From NCBI GenBank assembly GCA_963971305.1, contig OZ020304.1, positions 34,892,502 through 34,956,501 of the forward strand: 64,000 nt of DNA, read 5' to 3'. Made by a program: the position numbers and the translations under genes. Positions 46,640 through 58,349 of this stretch are shown here, in pieces. Every line of letters starts with the position of its first letter. The first letter of the stretch is position 1. The stretch comes from Arcuatula senhousia. Taxonomy: Eukaryota > Mollusca > Bivalvia > Mytilida > Mytilidae. The notes below the pieces were generated by a model, which had not been told where the DNA came from, searched no databases, and worked only from the letters and a program-made list of their open reading frames with translations.

Positions 46640-48115
46640 ATGAAAGAATATGTTCATTAAAGGATATTAGTCAAACTTTCATGTCTGAAATGTACTTCCT
46701 AAAAATCTTATGTATATTTTGCAATCATTGAAATTATAACAAAAGTTTTAATTGATTCCAACATTGCACCCGATCTAATGCTTCAATTGTTGTCCTTTAC
46801 AAGATCTGATTCACACTAAATAGATCATTGGCATTGTGACAAGTGTGTTATAATAAGCAGGACCTGTTTACTCTTCCACACACTAGGTTTTTTGACACAT
46901 GGTGCTTGATTGGACACAGAATACCAGGTTAGAGTTATTTATAAGCTGACAATATACAATGTTTTTATTGGTCTATTTTTTCATACTACATGTACCATGG
47001 GTCTTGGACACACAGATCACTGGTTTTGTTGACCACCAGTCTGTTTTGCCAAAATCTCAAAATTGACAAATGAATAAATAAGATATTAATCAGCTGACAA
47101 ATCATCTAACCCAGTCTTTTGTATTCCACCTAGTTCTATGTGTCCCAATACCTCGCACATTCAGGAACACCTGATTTCACCGAATTAACATGGGTTTTCT
47201 TGTTATGATGTGATGTTTGTTTTTGTTTTGTCTTGGCCCTTTTTGAACATTACTTCTTTGTTGAGTCTTGTGATGAGCAATATGCATCTGTGTTATATAA
47301 ATTTTATGAACAGTACATAATGTTGCTATGCGTCTTTTTTTGTACACTGTAACAGTTGATGTGAACCTAACGCCAAAATTTTGCTTGCAATTTACAAGTT
47401 TCAGCTCTCATAACTAAGTACAATGTAGTTTTAAAAGAAAGAATATTCAAGTCCTTATATAAATAGGGTTCAGTGGGGATACATTGAGAATAAAATATGC
47501 TACAGGGTAATTTAAATTTTAAATTTTGAAGACATGTCAGAGTCATCCAAGAATTTTATAAATTGTTAATGCCTGAAGATAATCTTTCAGTATTCCCAAG
47601 GCTGTTGCATATTTACCATGATAGATTTAGTCTTTTTCCCTTAGTATTCTAAATTGGCATTCAACAGGGTTCCCACTTCTTTCATGACTAAAATTTCAGG
47701 GGTATTTCCAGGACTTTTCAAGGGTATTTCAGTCATTTCAAGGATGAAAATAATTGTCAAACAATGATAGATCCTGAACTTTTTATACCATATTTCCCAA
47801 AATAGCTGACAAAGTGTCACAATATAAAATTCAAAGATTTTTTAAGAATATGCTTTGATTTTTCAAAATTCAAGGACTTTTCAAGGTCCTTGAACTTAAA
47901 AATGAAATTTAAGGGTTTTTTCCAGTTTTCAAGGATGTGTGGGAATGCTGATTAAAACAAGTGATCTTTTGGTGCGTTTTGTATCAAAGTAGATTCAGTT
48001 TATTAATACCAATCCTTTTTTTAAATTTGTTTTGGAATAGAACAGTATACAATTCTATGAATGTTATCAACATTATAATTCCAGTCAAAAACAAGAAACT
48101 TTTAAGGTCCTGCCT
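46640..48115. other. Mostly featureless DNA with one degenerate MITE-like segment
   Basis: At about 47667-47955 a segment begins CAGGGTTCCCACTTC, ends GTGTGGGAATGCTG and has TTTCAAGGA motifs, suggesting an old hAT-type MITE. No target duplication was found. The rest holds nothing I can name. Confidence 0.35.
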
Positions 48116-48119
48116 AAGT

Positions 48120-48620
48120 ATATAACCACATGGCCATACAGGATGTTTTATAGAGCCCAATAAGCTGACCACTTAAGCAAGCAAAAGCATATTGCATAGA
48201 TCTTTTATCTTTATTGTTGGCTATGTGACAGGTGTGTGAACAATTCTGGTCATTTATATCGCCATCATAAATTTGACCCCTACTCTATAATACACAAGTG
48301 GGTATCAAAGAGTAGGGGGGTCAATACCTAAGTGGGTATTAAAGAGTAGGGGGTCAATACACAAGTGGATATTAAAGAGTAGGGGTTCGATTTTTTTAAG
48401 GCGATATAAATGACCAGAATTCAAGCTCCTGTGCCTCTAAAGGGACATAACCTATCTGAAAGGGGTCATATATTTTTGTCCATCATGGCTTTTATAAGAG
48501 GTCATATATCTACTGACCTAACTGAGAGTTTTGTAGAGCATGACTTTAACATTTTAGCCCTAGCAATAGGCTTTATCTGCAATATTTTTTTTAGGTCTTT
48601 GGTCTGAGTAAAGCCTTAGA
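48120..48620. repeat. Degenerate family 1 fragment interrupted by a MITE-like segment
   Basis: Flanks hold family 1 monomer remnants (TAAGCTGACCACTTAAGCAAG and AAAGGGACATAACC). At 48242-48421 a segment has perfect 22-bp inverted ends, AATTCTGGTCATTTATATCG on the left, enclosing about three direct repeats of AAGAGTAGGGGGTCAATAC. No clear target duplication is seen. Confidence 0.55.
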
Positions 48621-48624
48621 TTTA

Positions 48625-50470
48625 CTACCTTTACTACATCTTTATATTTGTGATATTTTTATATGTTATTTTGGACTAAATAGCCTCCATTGTAGTTTTT
48701 CCTTGTGTTTTATTTTTAGCCATTGCAAGACAGTTTTTTGTGTGTGTGTTTTTTCAAAAATCCACATGATTTGCAAAGACAATCATGCTAAGTTGGGTTG
48801 CATGGTGGAGTGGCATTATAAAAGATTTGTGAATAGTTAAGCAGACAAACGACAATAGATTAAATGACCTCTGGTTTGGTGAGCAAACAATAAGACAATA
48901 AACTAACAAAACATTCCAGGATAAACAATCTCAGAATGTGTAAGCAAAAAGTGGTGGATTTAACTCACACTTGAGACATGAAATGTGCAATTGTTCGGAC
49001 TAAGTATGCTATACAAGGTTTTGCACCCAAACTATAAATTTCTTCAATATTTTCTAGACTTTTGTACAATTTATTGAATGCTTGATTGGCTTTTCAAAAC
49101 TAAGAAATGAGACAGCTTTAACCATGGTTGTTGAAACAAGCAGCAAAGGCTTACAAATCCAGAGCACTCAATTTCTGATGTGAGTCTGATTGCAATTACT
49201 GTGGATTCATTTATCTTTGTGGGTACCAATTTTGGCGATTTGAGGTAAAAGGATCATGTAGTTTGTGGTATCTTAATTTTGCGGTTCTGAAATCTGAAAT
49301 CAGAGCAATGTTAATTTCCTTTTTTTTTGGGGGGGGGGGGGAGTATAAAATTTAATGGGTCCTCGAAAATTGGGAAGATTGATACCCAATGAATAATAAT
49401 GAAACCAGAGAATATGTTGTGTATTCTTTTTTTTTGTAATCTAATTTTGTCTTTGTCTTTTTGGTCTCCAGACATTCATTGGAATGACCAATGGTACTTT
49501 TTGCTTTTGAAATATCAAAATCCAAATATTGAAACAAAAACACCCGATAAACAGACACAGAAAAGGATATCAGAAAACACATAACCATATTTTACACCAG
49601 CTTTTCTGACTTTTTTTTCTGACCAATGAATTATTGTATAAACAATAGGTGAATTTCATAAAACAGGAACTCCTTATTTTACTTTTTGTTTATAGCTGTA
49701 TGTTGCTTGCTATTGTTCAGACAGAGCTTTGCTTGCTTTGTAATCATAATGATCATGTGTAATGTATCACTTTTATGTAGTTTATTACATGGTCATTTTG
49801 AAATTTCTTTGCTTCATTTCTTGACTTAGACTAGTCAGTAGTCTTAACTTAGTATTTGACAACCTGTCAATGCTCTTCATGGGGCTCCCACAGGGTACCC
49901 TCCTCAGGTCCCAAGGTAGATTTTTAATGGGGCCTGAGGTCGCAAGGTCTCTTTTAAAAGGCATATTTTGGTGGAGGTTGCAGGTAGTTTTTTGGCATAG
50001 GTGATTTTATGAATTGTAGGTCGGAAGTCGCCCTCAAAAAGCCCTCAGGTCGCAGGTCATTTTTAACCCTGCGGGAACCACCTTCATATGGACTGTCCTA
50101 TGGGAACCATTTGAGCTAAGAAATTCTTCCACTCACTTTTGATACTTTGGTTTTTTTTTTTTTGGGGGGGGGGGAGTATATACAACTTTTGGATATAACA
50201 TCTCTGATGAGTCTTGTATAGGCAAAACAGGCATAATGATCAGCCACAGTTTGTAATATGTTGCCTCAAACTTGTTTGTTTTTTGTTTCCAGAATAAATA
50301 TATATATATAAAGTGTAAAATTTGTAAAACAAACTTGAAGGCTGTCGGCAGTTGTTTATTGTGTTTTTTTCCCTAAATTATGGCTTGACAGTCATGTGAG
50401 CTGTGTCGCATACACTTTTTCCACATCTCATTATTTTCTATTAATTTCAAGCAAAAACAACAGAGAAGTA
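48625..50470. other. Intergenic DNA with one CAGGT-rich repeat
   Basis: At about 49880-50090 the ends read GGCTCCCACAGGGTA and TTAACCCTGCGGGAACC in opposite orientation around CTCAGGTCGCAGG-type repeats, probably an old MITE. Poly-T/poly-G tracts occur at 49320-49340 and 50150-50175. No gene was seen. Confidence 0.35.
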
Positions 50471-50479
50471 AAATGTTAA

Positions 50480-51380
50480 TGTTTATTTTTTTTAATAAAT
50501 ACTTTCATTTTATACATATATACATTGTCATGAAAATAAATATTTGAAAACTTAACAGCATAATAAAATATCTCTGTTCCACATACAACTTTTACAACAA
50601 CAGGTACAATAAATTACTATCATTCTGATACACACAGTAAAATAACAACAAGCTCATTTCGCACAACAACTCCCTTATGAAAATCAGTGTTTTGGATTTC
50701 TTTATGCTGAATGTTTGAAACATTTTTACATTTTACATGGAAATTTACTTTAAATACAAATTTTAAGATTTTTACAAAAATTGCAGCTTCCCAGCCTTTA
50801 AATGAAAAAGAAAGAGAAAAAGTAAACAGTTAATACAGTAAAAAAAAACATATTTACATTTGAACTAGACAAAAGCAATATAATACGTTTAGTTTTGAAT
50901 AAAAAAAAAAAAAAATCCCCTTTTTTAAATGCAAAATTTCTAAATTATTTTTTTTAATACCCAAAATGCCTTTTTGCAAAAAGTTTCTTAATACAAATTG
51001 ATAATCTAAAAAATAATAAATACACTCATTCATATGTTTTTAAATTATTTTCTTTTGTCAATAATATATTTGCTTGTCTTATTTGCACCAGAAAAAATGT
51101 CATTTTCATTGATGGCACATGAATATTGGTTCTTTTTCTTTTAAGATTGTCATTAGCTGATGATCCACAGTTTCAGAATGTCAATAAACACATCTTGTTA
51201 AAGTTCATAAAGTTCATAGATCTGATATTTGCAATGTTCATATTTTGAATAGAGCACATAGTTCTGACATTCATAGAGTTCATAGTCCTGATGTTTGAAC
51301 GGTTCATAGTTCTGACATTTATAGAGTACATATTTCTGATGTTCACAAAGTTCATGATTATGAAGTTTAACTGATGGTCA
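50480..51380 (-). other. Likely 3' untranslated region of the 1034-residue gene, with minisatellite
   Basis: It follows the stop codon on the minus strand. At about 51190-51366 a degenerate repeat of about 30 bp (GTTCATAGTTCTGACATT, about five copies) is present. TTTATT on the plus strand near 50485 gives a minus-strand AATAAA, a candidate polyadenylation signal. The real 3' end is unknown. Confidence 0.4.
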
Positions 51381-54300
51381 CTAACAAACACTCTGCTGAA
51401 GAAGGCATCGGAACACAGGATGTCGTAGTTTACGTCTGAACAGATCTTTGATGGAGTTCTGGATAAACGGGATACAGTTTTTCTGCCAATCACGGACTGT
51501 TATCTGGTACTGGAGGACTGTAGCATTCTGGATAGCAAAGATGATTTCAGCATCGAGGGACTCTGTTCTACCGCCATACAGCTGGGCAATGGTAAACAAC
51601 CGCCAGACCAGGTTACGGGCGAAGATGTGTGGCTTGGACGTCTCTGTTGCTAGGTACACCAGTAAGTTGACGTGGATGGTCTTGGTGACTGGATTGTAAC
51701 CTTCTACTTCTTTCATGTTGTGTGGGTAGTTGTTCACCAGGTGCAGGAGGTGACCTATGCTGACTTGACCATGTAGGAGATAGGGCTTCATCTGACTGAC
51801 ACGCTCCATGTTGTAACGAGCTACCGCAGTACGATGACCTTGACACAATAAGTTGATGACCTCAGAGTCTGGATGGAAATCTGTGCTGGTTGGTGTGGAA
51901 ATGGAGCTGGCTGATGTCACAAAAGATGATGAACTGGACAGCACTGAGACAGGACTGGCTGGAGCATTAAAGGAAGGCTGATATGGCATGGAGCTGGTGG
52001 TAGGCTGAGGTCTGTATGGTGTACTGGTTATTCTCTGAAGCTTACGGTAAGATGAGTAACCCTGGGTGGTGTCAAAACTACTGTCATCTGTGAAGTTGTA
52101 GATGCTTTCTCTGGATGGAGTGGGTGCAGCAGAGGTGTCAAACATCAGACGCTTACGTGTGGTACAATCAGGCTGATCTGTTGGAGTGTCAGGTTCACAT
52201 AGGCTGTCTAAGGAATGTCTGGAGACTAGAAGGTCCTGGAGACCTGTAGATCTAGAAACTGCTGGTATGGACAACTGGACTGTACCCTTCTTTGGCTGAC
52301 TGATGAATGGTTGTCTAGCTGGAGTGACAGGACGGTGGCTAGTGCTAATCTGGTTCGGTCTGGTACTAAAGTGGGGTTTCTGAACCAACTGACTGGTTAT
52401 GCTAGCTGAAGACTGTCTATGGGTGAGTGCTTTCTTCTGAGTGGCTTCCTGTATGGGTTTGGTAGTAGCTGACGTCTGAGTTGCTGGTTGAGCTGGTTTG
52501 GTAAAAGGGGTTGATGTCTGAGTTGCTGGCAGCCTAGGTTTGGTAGTAGTAGTTGATGTCTGAGTTGCTGGTTGAGTGGATTTGGTGGGCTTTCTCTGGA
52601 TGGCTGTTGTATGTTGAGTGCTGTTACTGTCTGTAGACTTAGAGCTGGTGACTGTGGTCAGATCTGAACTAACGGATGATGTTGACTGGTCAAGACGTCT
52701 TGCTATGGCGGCCACCTGGGTATGGATGAGTGAGTTGCTGGAACCAGCTGAAGTAAAGGTCATCTCTGATAGCATCTGGGCATGGCAATGTACTGTGGCG
52801 ACAGGCTGGATTGAAGCAAGGGTGTCAGCAGTACGGGAGACTAAGGATAGATCAGCTAAGGTGTCTGATGCAGGAGCAGGCTCATGGTCTGAGTTGTCAT
52901 CTGAGAAGTCATATTCAAAGATCTGAACAGAAGCTGTACTGGTAGTGATTGGTGAAGATCTCTTGGAAGTACCACCCCAACTCTTTCTCTGGAACTTTTT
53001 GGAGATGAAATCTTTTATCTTGTTGGCACGGCCCATGATAGAACTCTTCGACTTCTTCATCTTTCTGGGTTTGTCAATTGAGTGGGTTTCAATATGTGGT
53101 GAATTATCTGGTGAAGCATAAACCTCTTGGATGATGGAGTAAGGCGCCTTGGCAGTGACTGGGTTACTGATGGTATGGGATCGTATACGATATGGTTGTG
53201 TGTCAAGCTGAAGGTTGGTCTGGTGAACTGAGTGGGAACGTCTACGCTGGTAGTCAAGAAGTTCTAGTAAAGGACTCTCAGTAATGTGGCTGGAGTAAGC
53301 TTGCAGAGGTCTTGCTGGAGACATGGTATGCATAGGCTCTTCATAGATGTTGTACTGGGTCAGGTCTGGCTCTGATGCATAGCTGACAGGAGGTACTGGG
53401 GGAAGTGAACAGTCTGGATCAGATCTGGTAGATAAACTGTAGGAACCATGGGTTGCTGATGGACTGATCTGATTGGTTGAAGTCTGAGTAGTGGATACAG
53501 AAGAATGGGTCTGATTGGTTGACTCTTCATCACATGACTGGCCGTCTGCTGCTGACCTATCTGTTGTCTGCTGGTAAACTGGCTCAAATACAGTAAGGCT
53601 GTTACAGATGTTGACACCCTGGAGACCAAGTCCCTCTAGTCGGTTGAAGTTGTTGGTGATAGTCTGCTTGGATTTACGGCTCTGAGCTAACTGTACCATG
53701 AGGTTCTTCTCTTTCTCTTTAAGCTCTTCTGTCAGTCTGGTTCTTAGTTGAAGACACTGGTCTTTAAGTTGCTGGATCTTGGTACAAATCATGTCACTGA
53801 ACCATCTTAGGGCACCAACACACCGGTGACAACAGGAACAAGGTGGTTTCTCTAGCTTGACTGAAGCATAGTGGACTGAGTCTGTACTTGAAATGGAGTT
53901 GTTCATCAGTTGGCTGATAGAAGCAAAGTCATATAAGTGTGGCTGAGACAGGTTGAGTACCTTTGGTGAACGCTGAAGAACTGGTAGAGTAGGGTTGGTA
54001 CGGATCTTACTTCGACTGACAGAGGCTGAGCGTTGGAGCTGAGAAGTTCCTGGTGTGGATGTAGTACTGGGATTACAGGTAGCTGAAGGGATTGCATTCA
54101 TCTTGTCTTGGATGTAGTTGACATACTGGATATGACGGTTGGCTTCCCTCTCAATAGACAGTAGCATGCTGGGTAAATCTGATATACAGGAAGGACCACT
54201 GCAGTAGGTAGAGTTGACATCTCCTTTTGGATGAGACTTGGTGAGCTCAGCAACAACTGGTAGCATCCCTGTCCAGGCTGGCATCTTACTGGCTGGTTCT

Positions 54301-54485
54301 TTGAAGAAAGGTGGAGTAACCAGGTGAGATGGTAGCTGTTGGTTGCTAGGGAGACATCTGTTGACCTCTGTGTCGATACTGGTAAGGTCGATGTGGACAT
54401 CACTGATGACTGTCTCTAGGCAACTAAGCATGGCATGATGGGTCTGGCAGTTCTGATTGCTGGTCTGACCTGTAGACTGAGCCAT
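51381..54485 (-). CDS. Large Ser/Thr/Gln-rich protein, 1034 residues, possible BEN-like C-terminus
   Basis: One uninterrupted coding exon. The longest frame opens upstream at 54512, but an acceptor (TTATTTCAG) lies between that ATG and the ATG at 54485, so I take MAQSTGQTSN as the start; a 5' untranslated exon should lie at higher coordinates. No signal peptide or membrane segment is visible. Residues 216-222 are a cysteine/histidine cluster (CSCCHRC), 232-285 a likely coiled coil, 472-503 strongly basic (KMKKSKSS, KDFISKKFQRK). The middle is low complexity with TQTSTTTTKP-like repeats. Residues 930-1019 are ordered; 953-1019 (ARNLVWRLFT, SLDAEIIFAIQ, DWQKNCIPFIQ) resemble a BEN domain, a DNA/protein-binding fold of chromatin factors. 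That is a by-eye similarity only. I do not recognise the whole protein. Confidence 0.85.
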   Translation of the reverse strand: MAQSTGQTSNQNCQTHHAMLSCLETVISDVHIDLTSIDTEVNRCLPSNQQLPSHLVTPPFFKEPASKMPAWTGMLPVVAELTKSHPKGDVNSTYCSGPSCISDLPSMLLSIEREANRHIQYVNYIQDKMNAIPSATCNPSTTSTPGTSQLQRSASVSRSKIRTNPTLPVLQRSPKVLNLSQPHLYDFASISQLMNNSISSTDSVHYASVKLEKPPCSCCHRCVGALRWFSDMICTKIQQLKDQCLQLRTRLTEELKEKEKNLMVQLAQSRKSKQTITNNFNRLEGLGLQGVNICNSLTVFEPVYQQTTDRSAADGQSCDEESTNQTHSSVSTTQTSTNQISPSATHGSYSLSTRSDPDCSLPPVPPVSYASEPDLTQYNIYEEPMHTMSPARPLQAYSSHITESPLLELLDYQRRRSHSVHQTNLQLDTQPYRIRSHTISNPVTAKAPYSIIQEVYASPDNSPHIETHSIDKPRKMKKSKSSIMGRANKIKDFISKKFQRKSWGGTSKRSSPITTSTASVQIFEYDFSDDNSDHEPAPASDTLADLSLVSRTADTLASIQPVATVHCHAQMLSEMTFTSAGSSNSLIHTQVAAIARRLDQSTSSVSSDLTTVTSSKSTDSNSTQHTTAIQRKPTKSTQPATQTSTTTTKPRLPATQTSTPFTKPAQPATQTSATTKPIQEATQKKALTHRQSSASITSQLVQKPHFSTRPNQISTSHRPVTPARQPFISQPKKGTVQLSIPAVSRSTGLQDLLVSRHSLDSLCEPDTPTDQPDCTTRKRLMFDTSAAPTPSRESIYNFTDDSSFDTTQGYSSYRKLQRITSTPYRPQPTTSSMPYQPSFNAPASPVSVLSSSSSFVTSASSISTPTSTDFHPDSEVINLLCQGHRTAVARYNMERVSQMKPYLLHGQVSIGHLLHLVNNYPHNMKEVEGYNPVTKTIHVNLLVYLATETSKPHIFARNLVWRLFTIAQLYGGRTESLDAEIIFAIQNATVLQYQITVRDWQKNCIPFIQNSIKDLFRRKLRHPVFRCLLQQSVC

Positions 54486-54606
54486 CTGGACTTCTGAAAT
54501 AAAAAAGCACAAAAGGTATTAATTTTTAATCTGTATAAGTACATCATTATTAAGACATTAAATTTTAATGTACAACTATGTAATGACAATAATTTTGGTT
54601 TGATGC

Positions 54607-55648
54607 GGGTTAGTCAGTGTTCTCCCCAGGCCCTTATAGCATCTCGGGACCGAGACGCTATCGTAATTTGCCGAGATGCTATCAGTCTTTACCGAGACGC
54701 TATTTTCAATTGTTAAAAATACAAAGGTATTGAGTTGACGTCCTTATGAAGCCACTGACTGATTGATGATCATTGATTAATTGACACATTTACAACCCCA
54801 AGCCAATTAACCAAGAAATCAATGATCATGGTTTTGTCAATTAATTAGGAAATATCGATCTTTGAACTAATTAGACATGATTGCAGGTGAACACCTTTTG
54901 CGAAGTGAATTATTTCTATTGGACAACCAACCAGGACCAATAGAATTTGACCAAAACAAAAACAAACATATGCACACGTGCTTTTATTCAGGTGTGTTAT
55001 TAGAACATGAGCAGTTGAATTCTAAATTAACAGTCATAACCCATACCCAAAATAAAGAAAATGCTTTTTACCTCAATGAAACATGATTAATTCCATTTTA
55101 ACATTTGTTATTCCAAAATATTGATTTCTAGATATATTGTTTGACCTTTGGTCAAAACAGGAAGTCTAAAAATAGATTCCCAATTTCCCATTACCTTATC
55201 TAGCATTTTCTCCTTTTGGCAGGAGAACCATTGGCATCTATATGATTCTGTCAACTTAGTGACTCTTAACCAGTGTGAATGAAATGTAAACATTTGTACT
55301 TGGTAATTTATTTATGCCAAAAATAAAAGCTTTTTATAATTTTTTATTGCTTCAAACCCAGGCAAATGGCTTTCAGGCCTGTCTTTTCCTCTTCTACCCT
55401 TGGTAACTGGATGCAATTCACTGAGAGTTCATAGATAACAAAAGGTAGATTTACATCAAAAGGGTGGGTGGGGAGGAAAGAGGGGGGGGGTATCATAAAA
55501 CACGAATACATGATACATGGTCAAGAACTAATCATAAATTGATAGTGAAACATCGATCGATATGATTTTTTTTTCTTTCTGACACCTGATAAATGTTTAC
55601 GCAAAATGTGATGCTATCCAAAATTTCTGGGGAGAACACTGGGTTAGT
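54607..55648. mobile_element. hAT-like element with 8-bp flanking duplication
   Basis: The 1026-bp element at 54615-55640 starts CAGTGTTCTCCCCA and ends TGGGGAGAACACT. GGGTTAGT lies on both sides (54607-54614 and 55641-55648); the right terminal G appears merged with the duplication. The interior repeats GAGACGCTATC-type strings near the left end and has no transposase. It lies 122 bp upstream of the start exon of the 1034-residue gene, in its intron or promoter. Confidence 0.75.
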
Positions 55649-55796
55649 AATGAAAGTTTTGCACTATGTTTGAAACCCAAAAGGTTTTGAAAATAATGCC
55701 TTTCATTTGAAGGTAACTAACTGTACAAAATGAGTTATAGGTATAAGATGACTGACATTCTACCTATTTTTCAGCATACTACATATAGAAACAAGT

Positions 55797-56642
55797 GTGG
55801 CCACTAAAAGTATGTCTCGCATGCTGGCACCATCACTAAAATCAACTACCTAAGCTTTCATTTCTTGATATAAACACAAAAAGTGTCTGTATACCCAATA
55901 TTAGATGCCTAGCTATTAAACTTTTCCAGCAATTCATCCTCCACAAAAGTCTTACAAAAAAGTTTACAACCTGAATAAAAGACTTAAGTTCACAGAGTCA
56001 CTGGAGCCTGAAAATGGGGTCAGAGTTACAGGACATGGTGACAGTTGCATAGATCATAGCCTGAACTGTCTGTATACCAAATATCAGATGCCTAGCTGTT
56101 ATACTTTTCAAGCAATTCATTGTCCACAAAAGTCTTACAAAAAAGTTTACAACCTGAATAAAAGACTTAAGTTCACAGAGTCACTCGAGCGTGAAAATGG
56201 GGTCAGGGTCACATGGCATGGTAACAGTTGCGTAGACCATAACCCGAACTGTCTGTATACCAAATATCAGATGCCTAGCTAATATACTTTTCCAGCAATT
56301 CATCGTCCACAAAAGTCTTACAAAAAAATTTACAGCCTCAAAAAAAGACCTAAGTTCACAGAGTCACTGGAGCATGAAAATGGGGTCAGGGTTACAGGGC
56401 ATGGTTACAGTTACAAAGACCATAACCTGAATTGTCTGTATACCAAATATCAGATGCCTAGCTAATATACTTTTCCAGCAATTCATGGTCCACAAAAGTC
56501 TTACAAAAAAGTTTATGGCCTGAAAAAAAGACCTTAGTACACAAAAGTCTTACAAAAAAGTTGACGCTGCCGCCGCCGCTGCCGCCGCCGGATAGTAATA
56601 CCTATGTCTCGCTTTCCGTGACTATTAGTCACAGGCGAGACA
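55797..56642 (-). mobile_element. Family D Helentron-like (HINE) element, copy 1
   Basis: On the minus strand the 5' end is a nested hairpin: outer TGTCTCGC/GCGAGACA (56605-56642) and inner GTGACTA-T-TAGTCAC, followed by a GCCGCC microsatellite. The body is a 183-184-bp tandem repeat (GTCTGTATACC at 55884, 56068, 56251, 56434). At the other end the inverted GTCTCGC lies beside the palindrome GTGGCCAC (55797-55804). Confidence 0.6.
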
Positions 56643-56879
56643 AAAATTATAATTATAATCTATAGCAGGTTCTATAATGATGTGCTAAAATAGATACTGC
56701 CTGACAATGCCCATAAGAAATCAACAAAATTCCTAATTAAAAAAATAATTTTGAAGTAATCTTAAAATTGATTTTCATTAAACTTTAACAGTATACTGAA
56801 GCTATTTCAAAATTTTTTTGTTTATCATTTGAAAAACAATTTCAAGGTTTTAGACATCAAAAATGTATTTCTTTTTTGT

Positions 56880-57737
56880 ATTTAAACATTGTCTGTGATG
56901 AAACTCCCACATCAGCAGTCAGATCTTATCTAAAATTTCAGGACAGGTAGATCTTAATATGCTGATCACTTTTGATTCTTGCACAATTTTGATATCTGAA
57001 ACCAGTTTTGAGTTATTAGCAAAAAAAATGAAATTTGCCCCTATGTTCTATTTTTAGCCATGGTGGCCATGTTTTTTTACAAATCAAAAATCTGAACGAT
57101 AGAGTTGTAGCATATAAGCTATCAAACAGTGTGCCAAGTTAAGATGCAGTTGGTCTTACTGTTTCAGACAAGTCGGGGGAAAAGTAATGAACAATGGTAA
57201 ATATTGACGCTTTAAGGGCCATAACTCCAAAAAGAAATGGTTCTACAGCTTTGACCCAATTACATGAAATGTAGATCTTGATGTGCTTAATCATATGCAA
57301 TTTGAATTTTTAAAATATCTTGTATAGTTTTCAAGATATAGGGCTAAATAAGTGCAAAATTTTGAAAAAATCCAGAAAAAGGGCAATAACTCCTACATCG
57401 GTTGTTGGATCTTCTTGAAAATTTCAGGGCAGGTAGATCTTAAGGTGCTGATCACTTTTACCCTGCCTGAATTTTGATATCTGTTACCGTTTTTGAGTTA
57501 TTTGCAAAAAACTGTAATTTGACCCCTATGTTCTATTTTTAGCCATGGCGGCCATGTTTTTCAACGAATCAAAAATCCCCACGCTAGTTTTATACTACCT
57601 ATGCTAATTAACAACTGTGCCAAATTTAAAAGCCATTGGACTTATGGTGTTCAAGGAGTTAATGTTTGAAAAATGTTAACTACGACGGACGCCAAGTGAT
57701 GGCAATAGCTCACATGGACCTTCTGTCCAGGTGAGCT
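56880..57737 (-). mobile_element. Family 1 Helentron-like element, 5' part only
   Basis: The 5' hairpin at 57707-57737 (AGCTCACATGGAC / GTCCAGGTGAGCT) and the GACGCCAAGTGATGGCAAT block match family 1. The body has diverged repeats with GGGCAATAACTCC and GCGGCCATGTTTTT. No 3' hairpin is present; it meets the DNA next to the family D copy. Confidence 0.55.
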
Positions 57738-57927
57738 AAAAACAGATGCCACCCCAAAAACAAACATTCTCTCAATAATTCCTATCTTTTCAATTCTTTT
57801 TATCAAAAAATTTAAATATGGTTGCAAGATTTTTACATGAAATATTTCATAATTTATGAAAATGTTAGAAAAGACGTTTTTCCACAGAAAAAATATGTAG
57901 CCAGCATCTTTACATAATACTTTAATA

Positions 57928-58347
57928 GCGAGCATAGCTCGTAAGCGGGCACAAAGTGCCCGCCCGAGCAGAGAGCTCTATGGTATTTGTTTCCGCGAGA
58001 AATTTGCTAATGCTGATTTAGATTTTTTATGGTCCGGAAAGGGTTATTATTTTTACAGGTCCGGAGTGAATGTTGAAATAATTTATAAGAAAAGAAATAA
58101 TGCTTAAAAAAATAATAAATTGCACTTTTTACAAGAAAATAATATTCTTAAAATAATAAATACACATAAGCTGCTCGTTTCGTCTTGGTTATATGCACAT
58201 ACGAAACTAACGTGTCTCGCAGCTGAATCGCCCCATACCATCTCGCCCCAAAATAAGCAAATGGAAATATGGGAAATTAAATGTTAGCGATAGCCCTGAA
58301 TGTCGACATTTAGAACAAAAAACGTAGTCCCTTTTAGCTATGCTCGC
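57928..58347. mobile_element. Short inverted-repeat element with strong hairpin end
   Basis: Ends are the perfect 12-bp inverted pair GCGAGCATAGCT and AGCTATGCTCGC. Just inside the left end is GCGGGCAC-AAA-GTGCCCGC, a perfect 8-bp hairpin. No clear target duplication or coding sequence. Confidence 0.55.
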
Positions 58348-58349
58348 AT

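Noticed and set aside
54486..54512. Upstream ATG for the 1034-residue protein (MCFFISEVQ)
   Set aside because: A splice acceptor TTATTTCAG lies inside this stretch, so these codons are probably intronic.
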